A stretch of 64,000 nt of DNA, taken from Lentibacillus sediminis (lineage in GTDB: Bacteria; Bacillota; Bacilli; Bacillales; Amphibacillaceae). The stretch's first letter is position 1. Each line of letters opens with the position of its first letter. Below the pieces are notes generated by a model. The model saw only the letters and a list, made by a program, of their open reading frames with translations, did no database searches and was not told where the DNA came from. The stretch is taken from positions 1 to 64,000 of the forward strand of contig NZ_NIXK01000003.1 of assembly GCF_002763455.1 (NCBI RefSeq), written 5' to 3'. Both the position numbers and the translations under genes were made by a program. Below, piece after piece: positions 17,139 to 26,466 of this stretch.

Positions 17139-17320
17139 TTCTTCACCATACTTCCTATTTGTTTACTGTCATTATGCTCAAGTACCGGGAGTTTATGAAA
17201 AAGCTTGGTTGGTGCAAGCATTTTTTGAAAGACACTTTCGGTGAGTTTATTTCAGAGTTGATGGAAACTGCGACTCTAGCTACACTTCACTGTTGCGGAA
17301 ACATGCGACAGAGTGCTCGT

Positions 17321-17435
17321 TGATTTCCGCTGCGGGCATCCGCTTTCCGCGGGAAGCTGCCGAGCCCCCTTGTGCTAGCGCACTGCGGGGTCTCGCCTAT
17401 GCTTTTCATCCCGCAGGAGTCGGATACCCTCCGCT
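17321..17435 (-). repeat. dispersed intergenic repeat, copy A (reverse orientation)
   Basis: A G+C-rich palindromic segment with core CCGCTTTCCGCGGG ... GGTCTCGCCTATG ... CCCGCAGGAGTCGG. It is related, in reverse, to the copies at 17492-17611 and 49203-49321. No gene is present in 17139-17930; the region consists of this copy, copy B and the promoter area of the next gene. Confidence 0.75.
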
Positions 17436-17491
17436 CCAATCAACCATCTACAGAGTGGATAGCTGCTGATGGACTTTAAGAGTACACCTGT

Positions 17492-17611
17492 AGCGGAGGA
17501 AATACCCCGAGACTCCTGCGGGATCATAGTCATAGGTGAGACCCCGCAGCGCGACAGCGCGAGGAGGCTCACCAGACGCCCGCGGAAAGCGAGGGGTATT
17601 TCCGGAGCGGG
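17492..17611 (+). repeat. dispersed intergenic repeat, copy B
   Basis: Core AGCGGAGGAAATACCCCGAG, then CTCCTGCGGGAT, GGTGAGACCCCGCAGCGCGA, CCCGCGGAAAGCGAGGGG and TATTTCCGGAGCG. Its ends (GGAAATACCCC / GGGGTATTTCC) are inverted repeats, so the whole unit folds into a long cruciform. It is nearly identical to copy D at 49203. Such units resemble known intergenic palindromic repeats of Bacillaceae. Confidence 0.85.
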
Positions 17612-17932
17612 AGGAGTTAATTCACAGTCTATAGATATTGTTGATAAAAACACAGCCAAAGTTTTTCGATGGGACGAGTCCCAATCCTTAGAAAAACAGC
17701 CTTCAATAAGAGAACTTTCTTGCATGAAAAAATCAAAGTTTCTGCTATTTGCCTGTAAATTATCCATTTTATTTGGAGCAGTTGTGCTATAATTAATTCA
17801 GAATAGCGGTTATGCGCTGAGCCAGAAAAAAATCTGTTCTTGCTAGGTTTGATGATGATAGAAAATGGTTAAATAGTGCAAGATTTAGGAAGAAAGTTGT
17901 AATTATCCCATGGTAATAAGCGAGGTTCTGTG

Positions 17933-19723
17933 ATGAACACATTAATAATTGCGGCTGTCTTGTTTCTGATGCTTGGCTTTTGGTTTATTTCCTCGAGAAA
18001 TGCGGACAAATATCAGAAGCTGGAGCGCGAATTGCAGGAACAAAAAGAGAAATTCCATGCTGTCATTGATTCAGCGAATGATGCCATTATATCTGCCGAC
18101 AGTGAATCCGTGATTATTGCCTGGAACCAAGGGGCGAGCAGGATCTTCGGATATCAGGAAGCTGAAGTACTAGGCAAAAAGCTGACGATGATTATTCCGA
18201 AACATATGCGCAACGCTCAGGAAGCAGGAATTAAACGCTTCCTCATGACAAAGGAAGCAAAGGTCGTTGGAAAAGCCGTGGAACTGGAAGGACTCCACAA
18301 AGACGGAAGCCGTATACCGATTGAACTGTCTTTATCCACCTGGTCGATTGCGAAGGACATTTATTTCAGCGGGATTATCCGCGATATTTCAGAACGGAAA
18401 CGGGCGGAGATACAAATCAGCCATTTGGTTTACCATGATGATTTAACAGAGCTGCCAAACCGAAGATATTTTGAAAAACAAATGAAGACCGAGCTTAAAA
18501 ATGCGGAAGAAAATGGGGCGAAGCTTATTCTCATGCTGCTCGATCTCGACCGATTTAAAATGATCAATGATACGCTGGGACATTCTTTTGGCGATAAGCT
18601 GCTGTATGCTGCAGCGGGACGTTTAAAAGAACTGCTGGGTCCGTATGATATGATCGCAAGGATGGGCGGGGACGAATTTAACCTGCTGATGCCTGATGTT
18701 CCGGGGAGAGAATCTGGTGTCCGGATGGCAGAGGATATCATGGAAATTTTTAGTAAACCAATTGAGATTGACGGACATGAATTGTTTGTGTCGACGAGCA
18801 TTGGAATGGTTCAGTATCCGGACCACGGCAATGACATGGAATCCCTGATGAGAAGGGCAGATATGGCAATGTACTCGGCTAAAGAGCGCGGCACCTCTAA
18901 TTATAAGTTTTACAGCAAGAAGATTGACAGCGAGGATGAGCAAAAAATCAAGCTCGAAAAAGATATGCGACGAGCGATTGAGGAAAATGAATTTGTTGTT
19001 TATTACCAGCCGAAAATTGAGATAGAGACGGAAAACGTCGTTGGACTGGAGGCACTTGTGCGCTGGTGTCATCCCGAACTGGGTATGATTCCGCCAAATC
19101 AGTTCATTCCATTGGCAGAAGAAACCGGGCTGATTGTGCAGCTTGGGGAAAAAGTGCTAAGAATGGCGTGTGCCCAGACGAAGGCCTGGCAGGAACGGGG
19201 GTATGATCAGCTGCAAATATCGGTCAATGTCTCCTCGAGGCAATTTCACGGGGAACATTTTGTGGAAACAGTCACAGAAGTGCTGGCAGATACCGCGCTG
19301 GAGCCGGAATATCTTGAGCTGGAAGTGACAGAGCATATGACAATGAATAATGTTTATCGTGCAGAGCAAATCCTCGATCAACTGGTGAAACTTGGTGTGA
19401 AGATTGCCATTGATGACTTTGGGGTAGAATATAGCTCGTTGAATTACTTGAAAAAATATCCGATACATACATTAAAAATCGATCAGTCTTTTGTGCAGGA
19501 CCTCTCTGATGACTCCAATCATCCGGCAATTATTACGGCGATTATAACGCTCGCAAAAGATATGGGGCTGAATATTGTGGCTGAAGGGGTGGAGACCAGA
19601 CAGCAGTATGAATTCTTAAAAGGGAAAAAATGCGAGCAAGCCCAAGGATTTCTGTTTTACCGGCCGATGCCAGTGGAAGAAGTGGAAAATTTGCTGGAGG
19701 AGCAATCCTCTTCACTTGTTTAA
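17933..19723 (+). CDS. membrane-anchored PAS-GGDEF-EAL cyclic-di-GMP enzyme
   Basis: 596 aa. One N-terminal membrane helix (residues 2-19), a short coiled coil, and a PAS domain (about 35-160, DSANDAIISADSESVIIAWN). Then a GGDEF diguanylate cyclase domain (about 165-325) with intact RMGGDEFNLL, and an EAL phosphodiesterase domain (about 345-590). The EAL residues EALVRW, SVNVSSRQF, LEVTEH, DDFGVEYSSL, LKIDQSF and AEGVET all look intact. The RxxD inhibitory site before GGDEF is replaced by GPYD, so product inhibition is probably lost. It may make, break or both make and break c-di-GMP. ATG at 17933 follows GAGG; it is transcribed alone. Confidence 0.93.
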   Translation: MNTLIIAAVLFLMLGFWFISSRNADKYQKLERELQEQKEKFHAVIDSANDAIISADSESVIIAWNQGASRIFGYQEAEVLGKKLTMIIPKHMRNAQEAGIKRFLMTKEAKVVGKAVELEGLHKDGSRIPIELSLSTWSIAKDIYFSGIIRDISERKRAEIQISHLVYHDDLTELPNRRYFEKQMKTELKNAEENGAKLILMLLDLDRFKMINDTLGHSFGDKLLYAAAGRLKELLGPYDMIARMGGDEFNLLMPDVPGRESGVRMAEDIMEIFSKPIEIDGHELFVSTSIGMVQYPDHGNDMESLMRRADMAMYSAKERGTSNYKFYSKKIDSEDEQKIKLEKDMRRAIEENEFVVYYQPKIEIETENVVGLEALVRWCHPELGMIPPNQFIPLAEETGLIVQLGEKVLRMACAQTKAWQERGYDQLQISVNVSSRQFHGEHFVETVTEVLADTALEPEYLELEVTEHMTMNNVYRAEQILDQLVKLGVKIAIDDFGVEYSSLNYLKKYPIHTLKIDQSFVQDLSDDSNHPAIITAIITLAKDMGLNIVAEGVETRQQYEFLKGKKCEQAQGFLFYRPMPVEEVENLLEEQSSSLV

Positions 19724-19869
19724 CAACAGTCCCATAGAATGTGCTTAACGGACAGGTGCAGATGCCTGTCTGTTTTTCTGCCCGAATTTCTCCAAGCGGA
19801 CTGCTATATGCAAAAGGCTTTTATCTGGTATGATTGGTTAAGCAGCATAAAGAAAGAAGGTTGACAGCA

Positions 19870-20514
19870 ATGATGTTCACAATCAGATGGTCTACATACA
19901 TATTCGGGCTGCTTCTGTTCAGTTTGGGAATCAGTCTGGCAATCAAGGTACAGCATTTAGGCATTCACCCGTGGGATGTGCTCAATGTGGCTCTTTTTGA
20001 AAAGGTCGGGCTTTCGATAGGCTCATGGGCAATTATTATTTCCTTTGTTCTCATTCTCATCTCCTGGGTGCTGGATAAATCGTACATCCGAATTGGTACA
20101 TTTTTGAATGCCGTGCTTGTCGGCGCATTCGTTGATCTTTATTTATGGCTTGATGTTCTTCCCGAGGCAACCAACTCATGGCCGGATTATTTCATCATTA
20201 TCATGGGCATTGTCCTGATGGGCATTGGCGGCGGGGTATATAATGCAGCCGGTGTAGGATCAGGACCGCGCGACGGTTTTATGCTGTCAATCTCGGATAA
20301 GCTCGGGCAGCCGATAGGCCGAATTAGGATCATCACAGAAACATCTGTATTGCTGATTGGGCTCTTGCTCGGGGGACCTGTGTTCATCTTTACGTTTATT
20401 TTTACATTTATTCAAAGCCCGATATTTCAGGCATCTCTCTTAAAAGGGAGAAAGGTGATTGCAGCGTTCGAGGAAAGATTCCCCAAAAAATACTATGAAA
20501 AATCAAGCGCATAG
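19870..20514 (+). CDS. yczE: YczE/YitT-family membrane protein
   Basis: 214 aa from ATG at 19870, after GAAAGAAGG at a good distance; B. subtilis YczE is almost the same size. About five membrane helices and the family signature NAAGVGSGPRDGFMLSISDKL, preceded by HLGIHPWDVLNVALFEKVG. YczE has been linked to surfactin production in B. subtilis; the function here is unknown. The symbol is given by resemblance. Confidence 0.8.
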   Translation: MMFTIRWSTYIFGLLLFSLGISLAIKVQHLGIHPWDVLNVALFEKVGLSIGSWAIIISFVLILISWVLDKSYIRIGTFLNAVLVGAFVDLYLWLDVLPEATNSWPDYFIIIMGIVLMGIGGGVYNAAGVGSGPRDGFMLSISDKLGQPIGRIRIITETSVLLIGLLLGGPVFIFTFIFTFIQSPIFQASLLKGRKVIAAFEERFPKKYYEKSSA

Positions 20515-20671
20515 CTAATTTTGTATTTTACGGCCGGCAACAAGCCTGGTTCTGCCATTTTCTCTATGGAAATATACGATTTCTCTATGGGGAGAGGGCG
20601 GCAAAATTCATTTTTGGCTTCTGCGCTATTCCTACAGACGTGCTAGAATAGCAGGAAAGGAGGCAAACGCG

Positions 20672-21346
20672 TTGAAAGTAAAAACAGATAACACCGTTTA
20701 TTTTACGGAAAAGGTCCGGAATGATCTGTTTCATGTGCTGGAGGAAGTGGTTTATTTTTCCATCACCCGGTTTGACAGGCCAATCAAGCATGCTGCAGAA
20801 GAAATTGTCGGGGGGATGGACGTGAGAGAGGAGTATAAGGATAGGATTTACCCGACACTCGTCTGGTGGAAGGTGTTCTGTTCGCCCTCAGGTTCAGAAG
20901 GGTTGACCATTTTCCAGCGATACTTGCAATTGAATAAGCATAAGTGGAGAAATAAGCCTGCGTACTTTCAGGAAATGCTTGCAAGCTGGATGTATCTGAA
21001 TCCGGGATTCTATCGAGTAGAGGACGATGAGAGCATTAGCGGAAGGGTATTTGTTTTTAAAGATGTGTTTGAACAAAGCACCAAGCTAATAACTTTGTTC
21101 CAAAAGAACTTTCAGACCCCCAAGCGGGGCGAGCTGATCAGCGGATTGCTTATCCCTATCGGACATGGGAAATACATTTCACCAGGCAAGTTGTTTCACA
21201 TTCCCGAACAGGAAGCTGCCTCAGTGATTGAAAAGATTACCCCTTATTTTGAGAAACACCACGAATCCCCGCACTACCGGTTTAACCCGCAACTCTATCC
21301 ATCTATGATTACCATGACACTTGAATCGGTTGGTGATTCTCAATGA
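20672..21346 (+). CDS. hypothetical protein, 224 aa
   Basis: A soluble-looking protein of 224 aa starting at TTG, with AAAGGAGG 8 nt before it. There are no membrane helices or motifs I recognise; it is rich in aromatic residues (VYFSITRFDRP, YPTLVWWKVFCS, WMYLNPGFYRVED). Its stop overlaps an ATG at 21343 (ATGA) that opens a 55-codon frame, suggesting coupled expression. Function unknown. Confidence 0.75.
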   Translation: MKVKTDNTVYFTEKVRNDLFHVLEEVVYFSITRFDRPIKHAAEEIVGGMDVREEYKDRIYPTLVWWKVFCSPSGSEGLTIFQRYLQLNKHKWRNKPAYFQEMLASWMYLNPGFYRVEDDESISGRVFVFKDVFEQSTKLITLFQKNFQTPKRGELISGLLIPIGHGKYISPGKLFHIPEQEAASVIEKITPYFEKHHESPHYRFNPQLYPSMITMTLESVGDSQ

Positions 21347-21510
21347 ATCTGAAACAGAGACAGCTGATCGAGAAGTTATCTAAGCGTTGCATCCGTCTTG
21401 TTTTTGTCAAGGGATGGGAAGAAATGAAGGAAGAAAAACAGGGTACGCTCCCCAGTTATAGACGGAATGAAAACTGCTTGAGAGCAAGCGCTGTGGAGGA
21501 TAAGTCATAA
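21343..21510 (+). CDS. possible 55-aa coupled small protein
   Basis: ATG overlaps the stop of the preceding gene, the pattern of translational coupling. The product is basic and soluble (MNLKQRQLIEKLSKRCIRLV...), with no recognised domain. It overlaps, on the other strand, the 3' end of a possible membrane peptide gene (21456-21602), so at most one of the two may be real. Confidence 0.4.
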   Translation: MNLKQRQLIEKLSKRCIRLVFVKGWEEMKEEKQGTLPSYRRNENCLRASAVEDKS

Positions 21511-21602
21511 TTGTCAAGAAGATGCTGCATCCAGAACCATGCCAATAAGCCCCCGGCTAATGTTAGTAAAATGATAATCAGAATTGCCACTTTGCCTTTC
21601 AA
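21456..21602 (-). CDS. possible 48-aa single-helix membrane peptide
   Basis: TTG start with AGGAGGGG 5 nt upstream. Residues 4-27 (KVAILIIILLTLAGGLLAWF...) form a convincing membrane helix, followed by a short polar tail. Its good ribosome site and hydrophobic profile favour it over the overlapping plus-strand frame. No family recognised. Confidence 0.45.
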   Translation of the reverse strand: MKGKVAILIIILLTLAGGLLAWFWMQHLLDNYDLSSTALALKQFSFRL

Positions 21603-21854
21603 ACGAATCCCCTCCTGCCAGATAGCATAAGCTTAGCAAAATTTGTCATCCCTGTAAATAAATTTTAACCTCTGAGCGGGCTTGCTGTGGATTTATGCTT
21701 TAAAAGCGAGAAAGCAGAAGAGAAACAGAGGATATGCTCAATGTATACGTTTCCATGGGATTTTTACAACGATCCGGAGTGTGGTATGATATGTTGGTTG
21801 ACTTCGGATCAGGCTGATGGAGCCTGAAAAATATATAGAGAAAGAGGTAGTGTA

Positions 21855-23315
21855 TTGAAAGCAGAACAATTAAAACAGGACTGGCTTGGCAATGTAAAAG
21901 GAGATGTGCTTGCCGGAATCGTGGTCGCACTGGCACTGATTCCGGAGGCGATTGCCTTTTCGATTATTGCGGGTGTGGATCCAATGGTCGGATTGTACGC
22001 CTCCTTCTGTATTGCTGTGGTTATTTCGATCGTCGGCGGACGACCGGGGATGATTTCTGCAGCGACAGGGGCGATGGCGCTCGTGATGGTGGATCTGGTT
22101 GCCGATCATGGACTGCAGTATTTGCTTGCTGCAACGATCCTGACGGGAATCCTGCAAATTTTATTTGGTATATTTAAGCTGGCAAAAGTGATGAAATTCG
22201 TGCCGCGTTCGGTGATGGTCGGGTTTGTCAATGCGCTGGCGATTATGATTTTTACCGCCCAGCTCCCTCATTTTGTAGGAGAAACATGGGTAATGTATGC
22301 ATTGGTCGGGGCAACACTGGCAATTATTTATCTTTTCCCCCGGCTTACCAAAGCAGTACCATCCACCCTTATGGCGATTATTGTGATAACTGCAATCGCC
22401 GTGTTTGGAAACCTGAGTGTTGGTACTGTCGGAGATATGGGCAGCATCGCCCAGCAACTGCCGGTATTTTTGATTCCGTCCATTCCTTTGACATGGGAGA
22501 CGCTGATGATTATTTTTCCATATGCGCTGTCCCTGTCGGTGATTGGCTTGCTGGAATCCCTGCTGACCGCCAATATTGTGGATGATATGACGGACACGGA
22601 AAGTAACAAAAACAAAGAAAGCCGCGGGCAGGGGATTGCCAACATCGTGTCCGGATTTTTCGGCGGAATGGCAGGCTGTGCGATGATCGGTCAGTCGGTC
22701 ATCAATGTGAAATCCGGCGGGAGCGGAAGACTTTCTGCATTTGTCGCAGGAGTGTTCCTGATGTTTCTGATCGTTGTGCTTGGCGGGTTCGTCGTGCAAA
22801 TTCCGATGGCGGCACTTGCAGGCGTCATGTTCATGGTGGCCATCAGCACATTTGACTGGTCTTCGGTGAAAAATCTGCATAAACTCCCGAGAACCGATGC
22901 TGCTGTCATGGTGACAACCGTGACGATTGTACTCATCACCCATGATCTGTCCATCGGTGTTCTGGCAGGCGTCCTGCTGAGCGCGATTTTCTTTGCGGCA
23001 AAAATTTCGAAGGTGAAAGTGACAGAGGAACTGGATATGCGCATGCAAAAGCGAGTCTATCAAGTGGAAGGGCAATTGTTCTTTGCATCTGTCAGTGATT
23101 TCCCGAAAAAGTTTCATTTTGCAGATTCTGTGAAACAAGTGGAGATAGATTTAACCCATGCTCATTTATGGGATGACTCTGCGGTCGGCGCGCTGGATAA
23201 AATTGAGATGAAATTTGCCCAGAACGGGATCGAAGTGGAGTATACCGGGCTGAATCAGGCAAGCAAGCAGCTGAAAAACCGTATTGGCGGGTTGTCTAAC
23301 GCTTCTGGTCATTGA
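21855..23315 (+). CDS. SulP-family anion transporter
   Basis: 486 aa; about ten or more membrane helices, with the SulP signature near the N-terminus ([21 protein letters not shown], then [10 protein letters not shown]). A short cytoplasmic STAS-like domain follows at about 390-480 ([16 protein letters not shown] ... [20 protein letters not shown]). SulP proteins move sulfate, bicarbonate or other anions, usually with Na+ or H+. The start is TTG at 21855 after AAAGAGGTAG. A universal stress protein gene follows 140 bp later, a common pairing for bicarbonate-type SulPs. Confidence 0.92.
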   Translation: MKAEQLKQDWLGNVKGDVLAGIVVALALIPEAIAFSIIAGVDPMVGLYASFCIAVVISIVGGRPGMISAATGAMALVMVDLVADHGLQYLLAATILTGILQILFGIFKLAKVMKFVPRSVMVGFVNALAIMIFTAQLPHFVGETWVMYALVGATLAIIYLFPRLTKAVPSTLMAIIVITAIAVFGNLSVGTVGDMGSIAQQLPVFLIPSIPLTWETLMIIFPYALSLSVIGLLESLLTANIVDDMTDTESNKNKESRGQGIANIVSGFFGGMAGCAMIGQSVINVKSGGSGRLSAFVAGVFLMFLIVVLGGFVVQIPMAALAGVMFMVAISTFDWSSVKNLHKLPRTDAAVMVTTVTIVLITHDLSIGVLAGVLLSAIFFAAKISKVKVTEELDMRMQKRVYQVEGQLFFASVSDFPKKFHFADSVKQVEIDLTHAHLWDDSAVGALDKIEMKFAQNGIEVEYTGLNQASKQLKNRIGGLSNASGH

Positions 23316-23455
23316 TTGAGTGCAAATACGGAGTCGTCTTGCTGGACGAAAAGCCATGCGGGCAAGTGCACAGGATGTTAATCTGGTTCATAGCTGTACG
23401 CCGCTTCGCTTTATGGTAGAATGAGAGAAAACGAATTGCTGGTGGGGTGGAGGAT

Positions 23456-23872
23456 ATGTTTAAGCGGATTTTACTGGCAGTGGATGGTTCCGAACATTCG
23501 ATACGCTCAGTGAAATATGCGATTGAGCTGGCGGAGAAGTTTGGCGGAACAGTGGATGCTGTCTATGTGGTGGACGGAGATACTGCTAAGAAGGATGTCC
23601 TGCATGCCACCGATAAATTTGAAGTTGAAAAGAAACGCAAAGAAAAAATCAAACCTGTAAGAGATGAACTGCTGGCCTCTGGTGTCGTTTTCGGTACACA
23701 TATCTTACATGGCGACCCTGGGCCGAAAATAGTAGAATTCGCCAATGAGCGGGAGTTCGACTGTGTAGTGATTGGGAGCCGCGGCTTGAACAATCTGCAA
23801 ACGCTGATTCTGGGAAGCGTCAGTCATAAAGTGGCCAAGCGCGCGGCATGCCCTGTGCTGATTGTGAAATAG
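23456..23872 (+). CDS. universal stress protein (UspA family)
   Basis: 138 aa from ATG at 23456. The typical UspA fold begins FKRILLAVDGSEHSIRSVKYAIELA and ends with the ATP-binding signature GSRGLNNLQTLILGSVSHKVAKRAACPVLIVK (Gly-x2-Gly-x9-Gly-Ser form), so it probably binds ATP. A GTG three codons upstream is an alternative start. It follows the SulP transporter and may tune it or share stress induction. Confidence 0.9.
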   Translation: MFKRILLAVDGSEHSIRSVKYAIELAEKFGGTVDAVYVVDGDTAKKDVLHATDKFEVEKKRKEKIKPVRDELLASGVVFGTHILHGDPGPKIVEFANEREFDCVVIGSRGLNNLQTLILGSVSHKVAKRAACPVLIVK

Positions 23873-23880
23873 TGGTGAAT

Positions 23881-23916
23881 GAAAGGCTGCCCCTCTGGTG
23901 AGGGGACAGCCTTTCT
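23881..23916 (+). terminator. terminator after the universal stress gene
   Basis: AAAGGCTGCCCCTC pairs with GAGGGGACAGCCTTT (one bulge) around TGGT, followed by CTTG. Stops the SulP-Usp transcript. The following 23917-24154 contains no supported gene. Confidence 0.82.
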
Positions 23917-24154
23917 TGTGTCGGGGGCGGAAGGTAGTGGGTGTGGTGCGGGAATGGGTGAATTGGGCGAGCGTGATGTTATGCAGGAAAGAGCATCTCT
24001 CTACGACATCTCGAGGACTCATTCAACCGGATTTACACGAGAGGACGCTTCTCTAAAGCATTCCGAGGGCTAATTCTGCCAGTTTTGCAGTAGAGAACCG
24101 AAATCGGGCGAGTGATAAATTAGATCGAGAGATGCCCACCCCATTCCAAAAACC

Positions 24155-25288
24155 TCAAAACCCCTCACCCATTTCAACAGCACCACCCACATCATAATCC
24201 GCCAAGCCGATTTCCAACGACTCGCCAAGCGCAAGTCGGGCGAGCTGTGTTCCGATATACGGCCCCATCGTCAGGCCGGATGCTCCCAAGCCATTGGCAA
24301 CAAGCAGCCCTTCATATCCGGGGAGCAGTCCGATCACCGGTAGAAAGCCTGGGGTGAATGGCCGGAAGCCGACTCTTGTTTCCAGTACTGCGCTATCCGC
24401 CAGCCCCGGTGCCACTCCCAGTCCCTTTGTCAAAATTTCCTTCACGCCGCCAGCAGTCACACGACCGTCCAGCCCGGCATCATTTTCGTGAGTGGATCCG
24501 ACGACGATGCGACCATGCTCAAAAGCAAGCATGTAGGAATTATCGGGCGGCATCACGACAGGCCAGTTGGCTGTTTGCTTCTCCGGCAGCTCAAGATGCA
24601 TGATCTGAGCTTTTTGCGGAGTTACTAAAAATTTCACACCCAGCGGTGCACATAATTTATTCATCCACACACCACAGGCAGCTATGACCGCATCCGCTTT
24701 CCGTGTTTCATTCCCAGCTACTACACCGGTAATGCGATTTCCCTCACGCAAAAGCTCAGCTTCTCCAGCAATGAACTCTGCACCATGCTTTTTTGCCCCG
24801 CGGAGCAATGCGTCACGCATTTTTCTGCCATCAACCCGCGCTCCGCCGCTGACGTGAACCGCGCCATAGGCATCACTGAGAGGAGGGAACAGCTTTCTTG
24901 TCTGCTGCGAGTCCAATAATGAGATGTCGCCAATTTCCGGTGCATCTTCCCGTCGTTTGATGGCCCGGTCGCGCATTGCCGTCATTTTTTTCTCCTCTGT
25001 ATGTAAGCGAACCGTACCGACACGTGCATAGCCTGTGTCAGTCTCGCCGTCATCGGCAAGGGAAGCTATGATTCCCGGGTAAATTCTAGCTCCGCCTTTT
25101 GCCAGCCGGTACCAAGCCTTGTTGCGGCGCTGGGACAGCCAGGGACAGACAATGCCTGCAGCAGCATCTGTGGCCTGGCCCTTATCCTGTCTGTCTACGA
25201 TGGTAACATCTGCCCCGCTTTTAGCTAGCTGATAAGCTGTGGTCGCGCCTAAAATCCCTGCGCCGATAACAATAAATTTCTTAGCCAT
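24155..25288 (-). CDS. FAD-dependent amino-acid oxidase/dehydrogenase (DAO family)
   Basis: 377 aa. The N-terminal FAD-binding Rossmann motif GxGxxG is FIVIGAGILGATTAYQLA, ending with VTIVDR about 20 residues later. The C-terminal FAD-contact segment GFRPFTPGFLPVIGLLPGYEGLLVANG is followed by ASGLTMGPYIG. It matches glycine/D-amino-acid oxidases (DadA/ThiO-like). The substrate is not evident. It abuts the DinB-like gene with no gap, so both are probably on one transcript. Confidence 0.9.
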   Translation of the reverse strand: MAKKFIVIGAGILGATTAYQLAKSGADVTIVDRQDKGQATDAAAGIVCPWLSQRRNKAWYRLAKGGARIYPGIIASLADDGETDTGYARVGTVRLHTEEKKMTAMRDRAIKRREDAPEIGDISLLDSQQTRKLFPPLSDAYGAVHVSGGARVDGRKMRDALLRGAKKHGAEFIAGEAELLREGNRITGVVAGNETRKADAVIAACGVWMNKLCAPLGVKFLVTPQKAQIMHLELPEKQTANWPVVMPPDNSYMLAFEHGRIVVGSTHENDAGLDGRVTAGGVKEILTKGLGVAPGLADSAVLETRVGFRPFTPGFLPVIGLLPGYEGLLVANGLGASGLTMGPYIGTQLARLALGESLEIGLADYDVGGAVEMGEGF

Positions 25289-25741
25289 TTATTTCTTGGT
25301 GACTACTTGTTTCATTGCTTTCATTTTCCCCAAATGCTCACTCTCATGCTGCAGAAGCATTTCCAGAATATCCCCATAAGTTTTAAAATCACCGAATGGC
25401 AGGCTGAAAGGGAGTTCTTGGCCAAAGAAATCCGCAGACAAACCTTCCATCCGGGTCTGCTGTTCCTCGAGTTCCTGCGCTAATTTCTTCAGCGTCGGCG
25501 GTTCTTCTGTCCAATCAGCAGGTTTCGTTCCGGTGGCAAACATCGCCTGATACTGTTCCGGGAGATTGTCTGAGTGCTGCGGAAAACCAAACAGCAGGCT
25601 CTCGGCAGTTACCAGCACATGGCCAACATGCCAGCGGATCGTGTTGTTAAAATATGCAGCCTCTTTATCTGCAGTTGCCTCGTCCAAGTCGCGGACAAAC
25701 GCCAAAAAAGTCTGACGTGTAAATGGAATTCGCTCTGTCAT
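25289..25741 (-). CDS. DinB/DfsB-family putative metal-dependent protein
   Basis: 150 aa four-helix-bundle protein of the DinB superfamily. Candidate metal ligands are His39 and His43 region residues (IRWHVGHVLV) and His136 (LLQHESEHLGKMKAM). In this superfamily three His bind a divalent metal, and some members are thiol transferases using bacillithiol. First gene of a two-gene minus-strand unit; AGGAGG lies before its ATG. Confidence 0.85.
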   Translation of the reverse strand: MTERIPFTRQTFLAFVRDLDEATADKEAAYFNNTIRWHVGHVLVTAESLLFGFPQHSDNLPEQYQAMFATGTKPADWTEEPPTLKKLAQELEEQQTRMEGLSADFFGQELPFSLPFGDFKTYGDILEMLLQHESEHLGKMKAMKQVVTKK

Positions 25742-25849
25742 GTAAAAAACCTCCTTACCTCTACTATAAAATCTGACAGAAAAAATGTAAAATAGTTAAC
25801 AGGAAAACAGGAGATGGATGTAGAATAGAGAAGGGAGGGGGAGAGAGAA

Positions 25850-26410
25850 ATGAAAGGAAATTGGATTGCTAATATTTTGCTTGGGGCAGGAGTGCTGTTC
25901 ATTGTTATCGGCACTTTTCATGCTTATGCTATGTCCCAGATACCATATGGGGTCGGTATGCAGGGGAGCAATATTGATCAGGAAACGGACTGGAGGCAGT
26001 TCTTTTTTATGATGAGTGACCGGTTTATTAACGGAATGCTGCTGATCGGCATGGCCGAAATCATCCGGGTTTTGTACCGGATTAAACACAAAAAGGTGGA
26101 AGTAGTCATGCCTGCCGGAACTGGGACTCTACCGCAGCAACAAGTGTCGCAGCCAAACGAAGAGCCAGCGCAGCAGGCTTCAGAGTGGAAACTGGAAGAG
26201 AAAGATGTCTGGAAAATCTATGAACTGTATGCCGGTTCAGCAATTCTTGAACTGCTGCCATCACAGATGTATGGCTATTGTGTGGTAAAATTGCAGACAG
26301 ATGAAGGGACAAAGGTGAAGGTTGCCAATGTCCAGGCAGCAAGCGCAGAAGAAGTCGATGATCCGGAAATCCGAAACAAGATTATCAGCTGGTATAATGA
26401 ACGAACTTGA
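25850..26410 (+). CDS. hypothetical two-helix membrane protein
   Basis: 186 aa: membrane helices at about residues 5-28 and 62-82, then a Pro/Gln-rich linker and a soluble C-terminal domain (KDVWKIYELYAGSAILELLP ... DPEIRNKIISWYNERT). GGGGGAGAGAGAA precedes ATG. Family not recognised. A partial copy of its last 40 bp appears at about 30831-30870, after metX. Confidence 0.7.
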   Translation: MKGNWIANILLGAGVLFIVIGTFHAYAMSQIPYGVGMQGSNIDQETDWRQFFFMMSDRFINGMLLIGMAEIIRVLYRIKHKKVEVVMPAGTGTLPQQQVSQPNEEPAQQASEWKLEEKDVWKIYELYAGSAILELLPSQMYGYCVVKLQTDEGTKVKVANVQAASAEEVDDPEIRNKIISWYNERT

Positions 26411-26466
26411 TATTCATTAAGTATCGTATGTTGTTTGTATGTCAATTATAGGGGGAGTGGTTTTGT

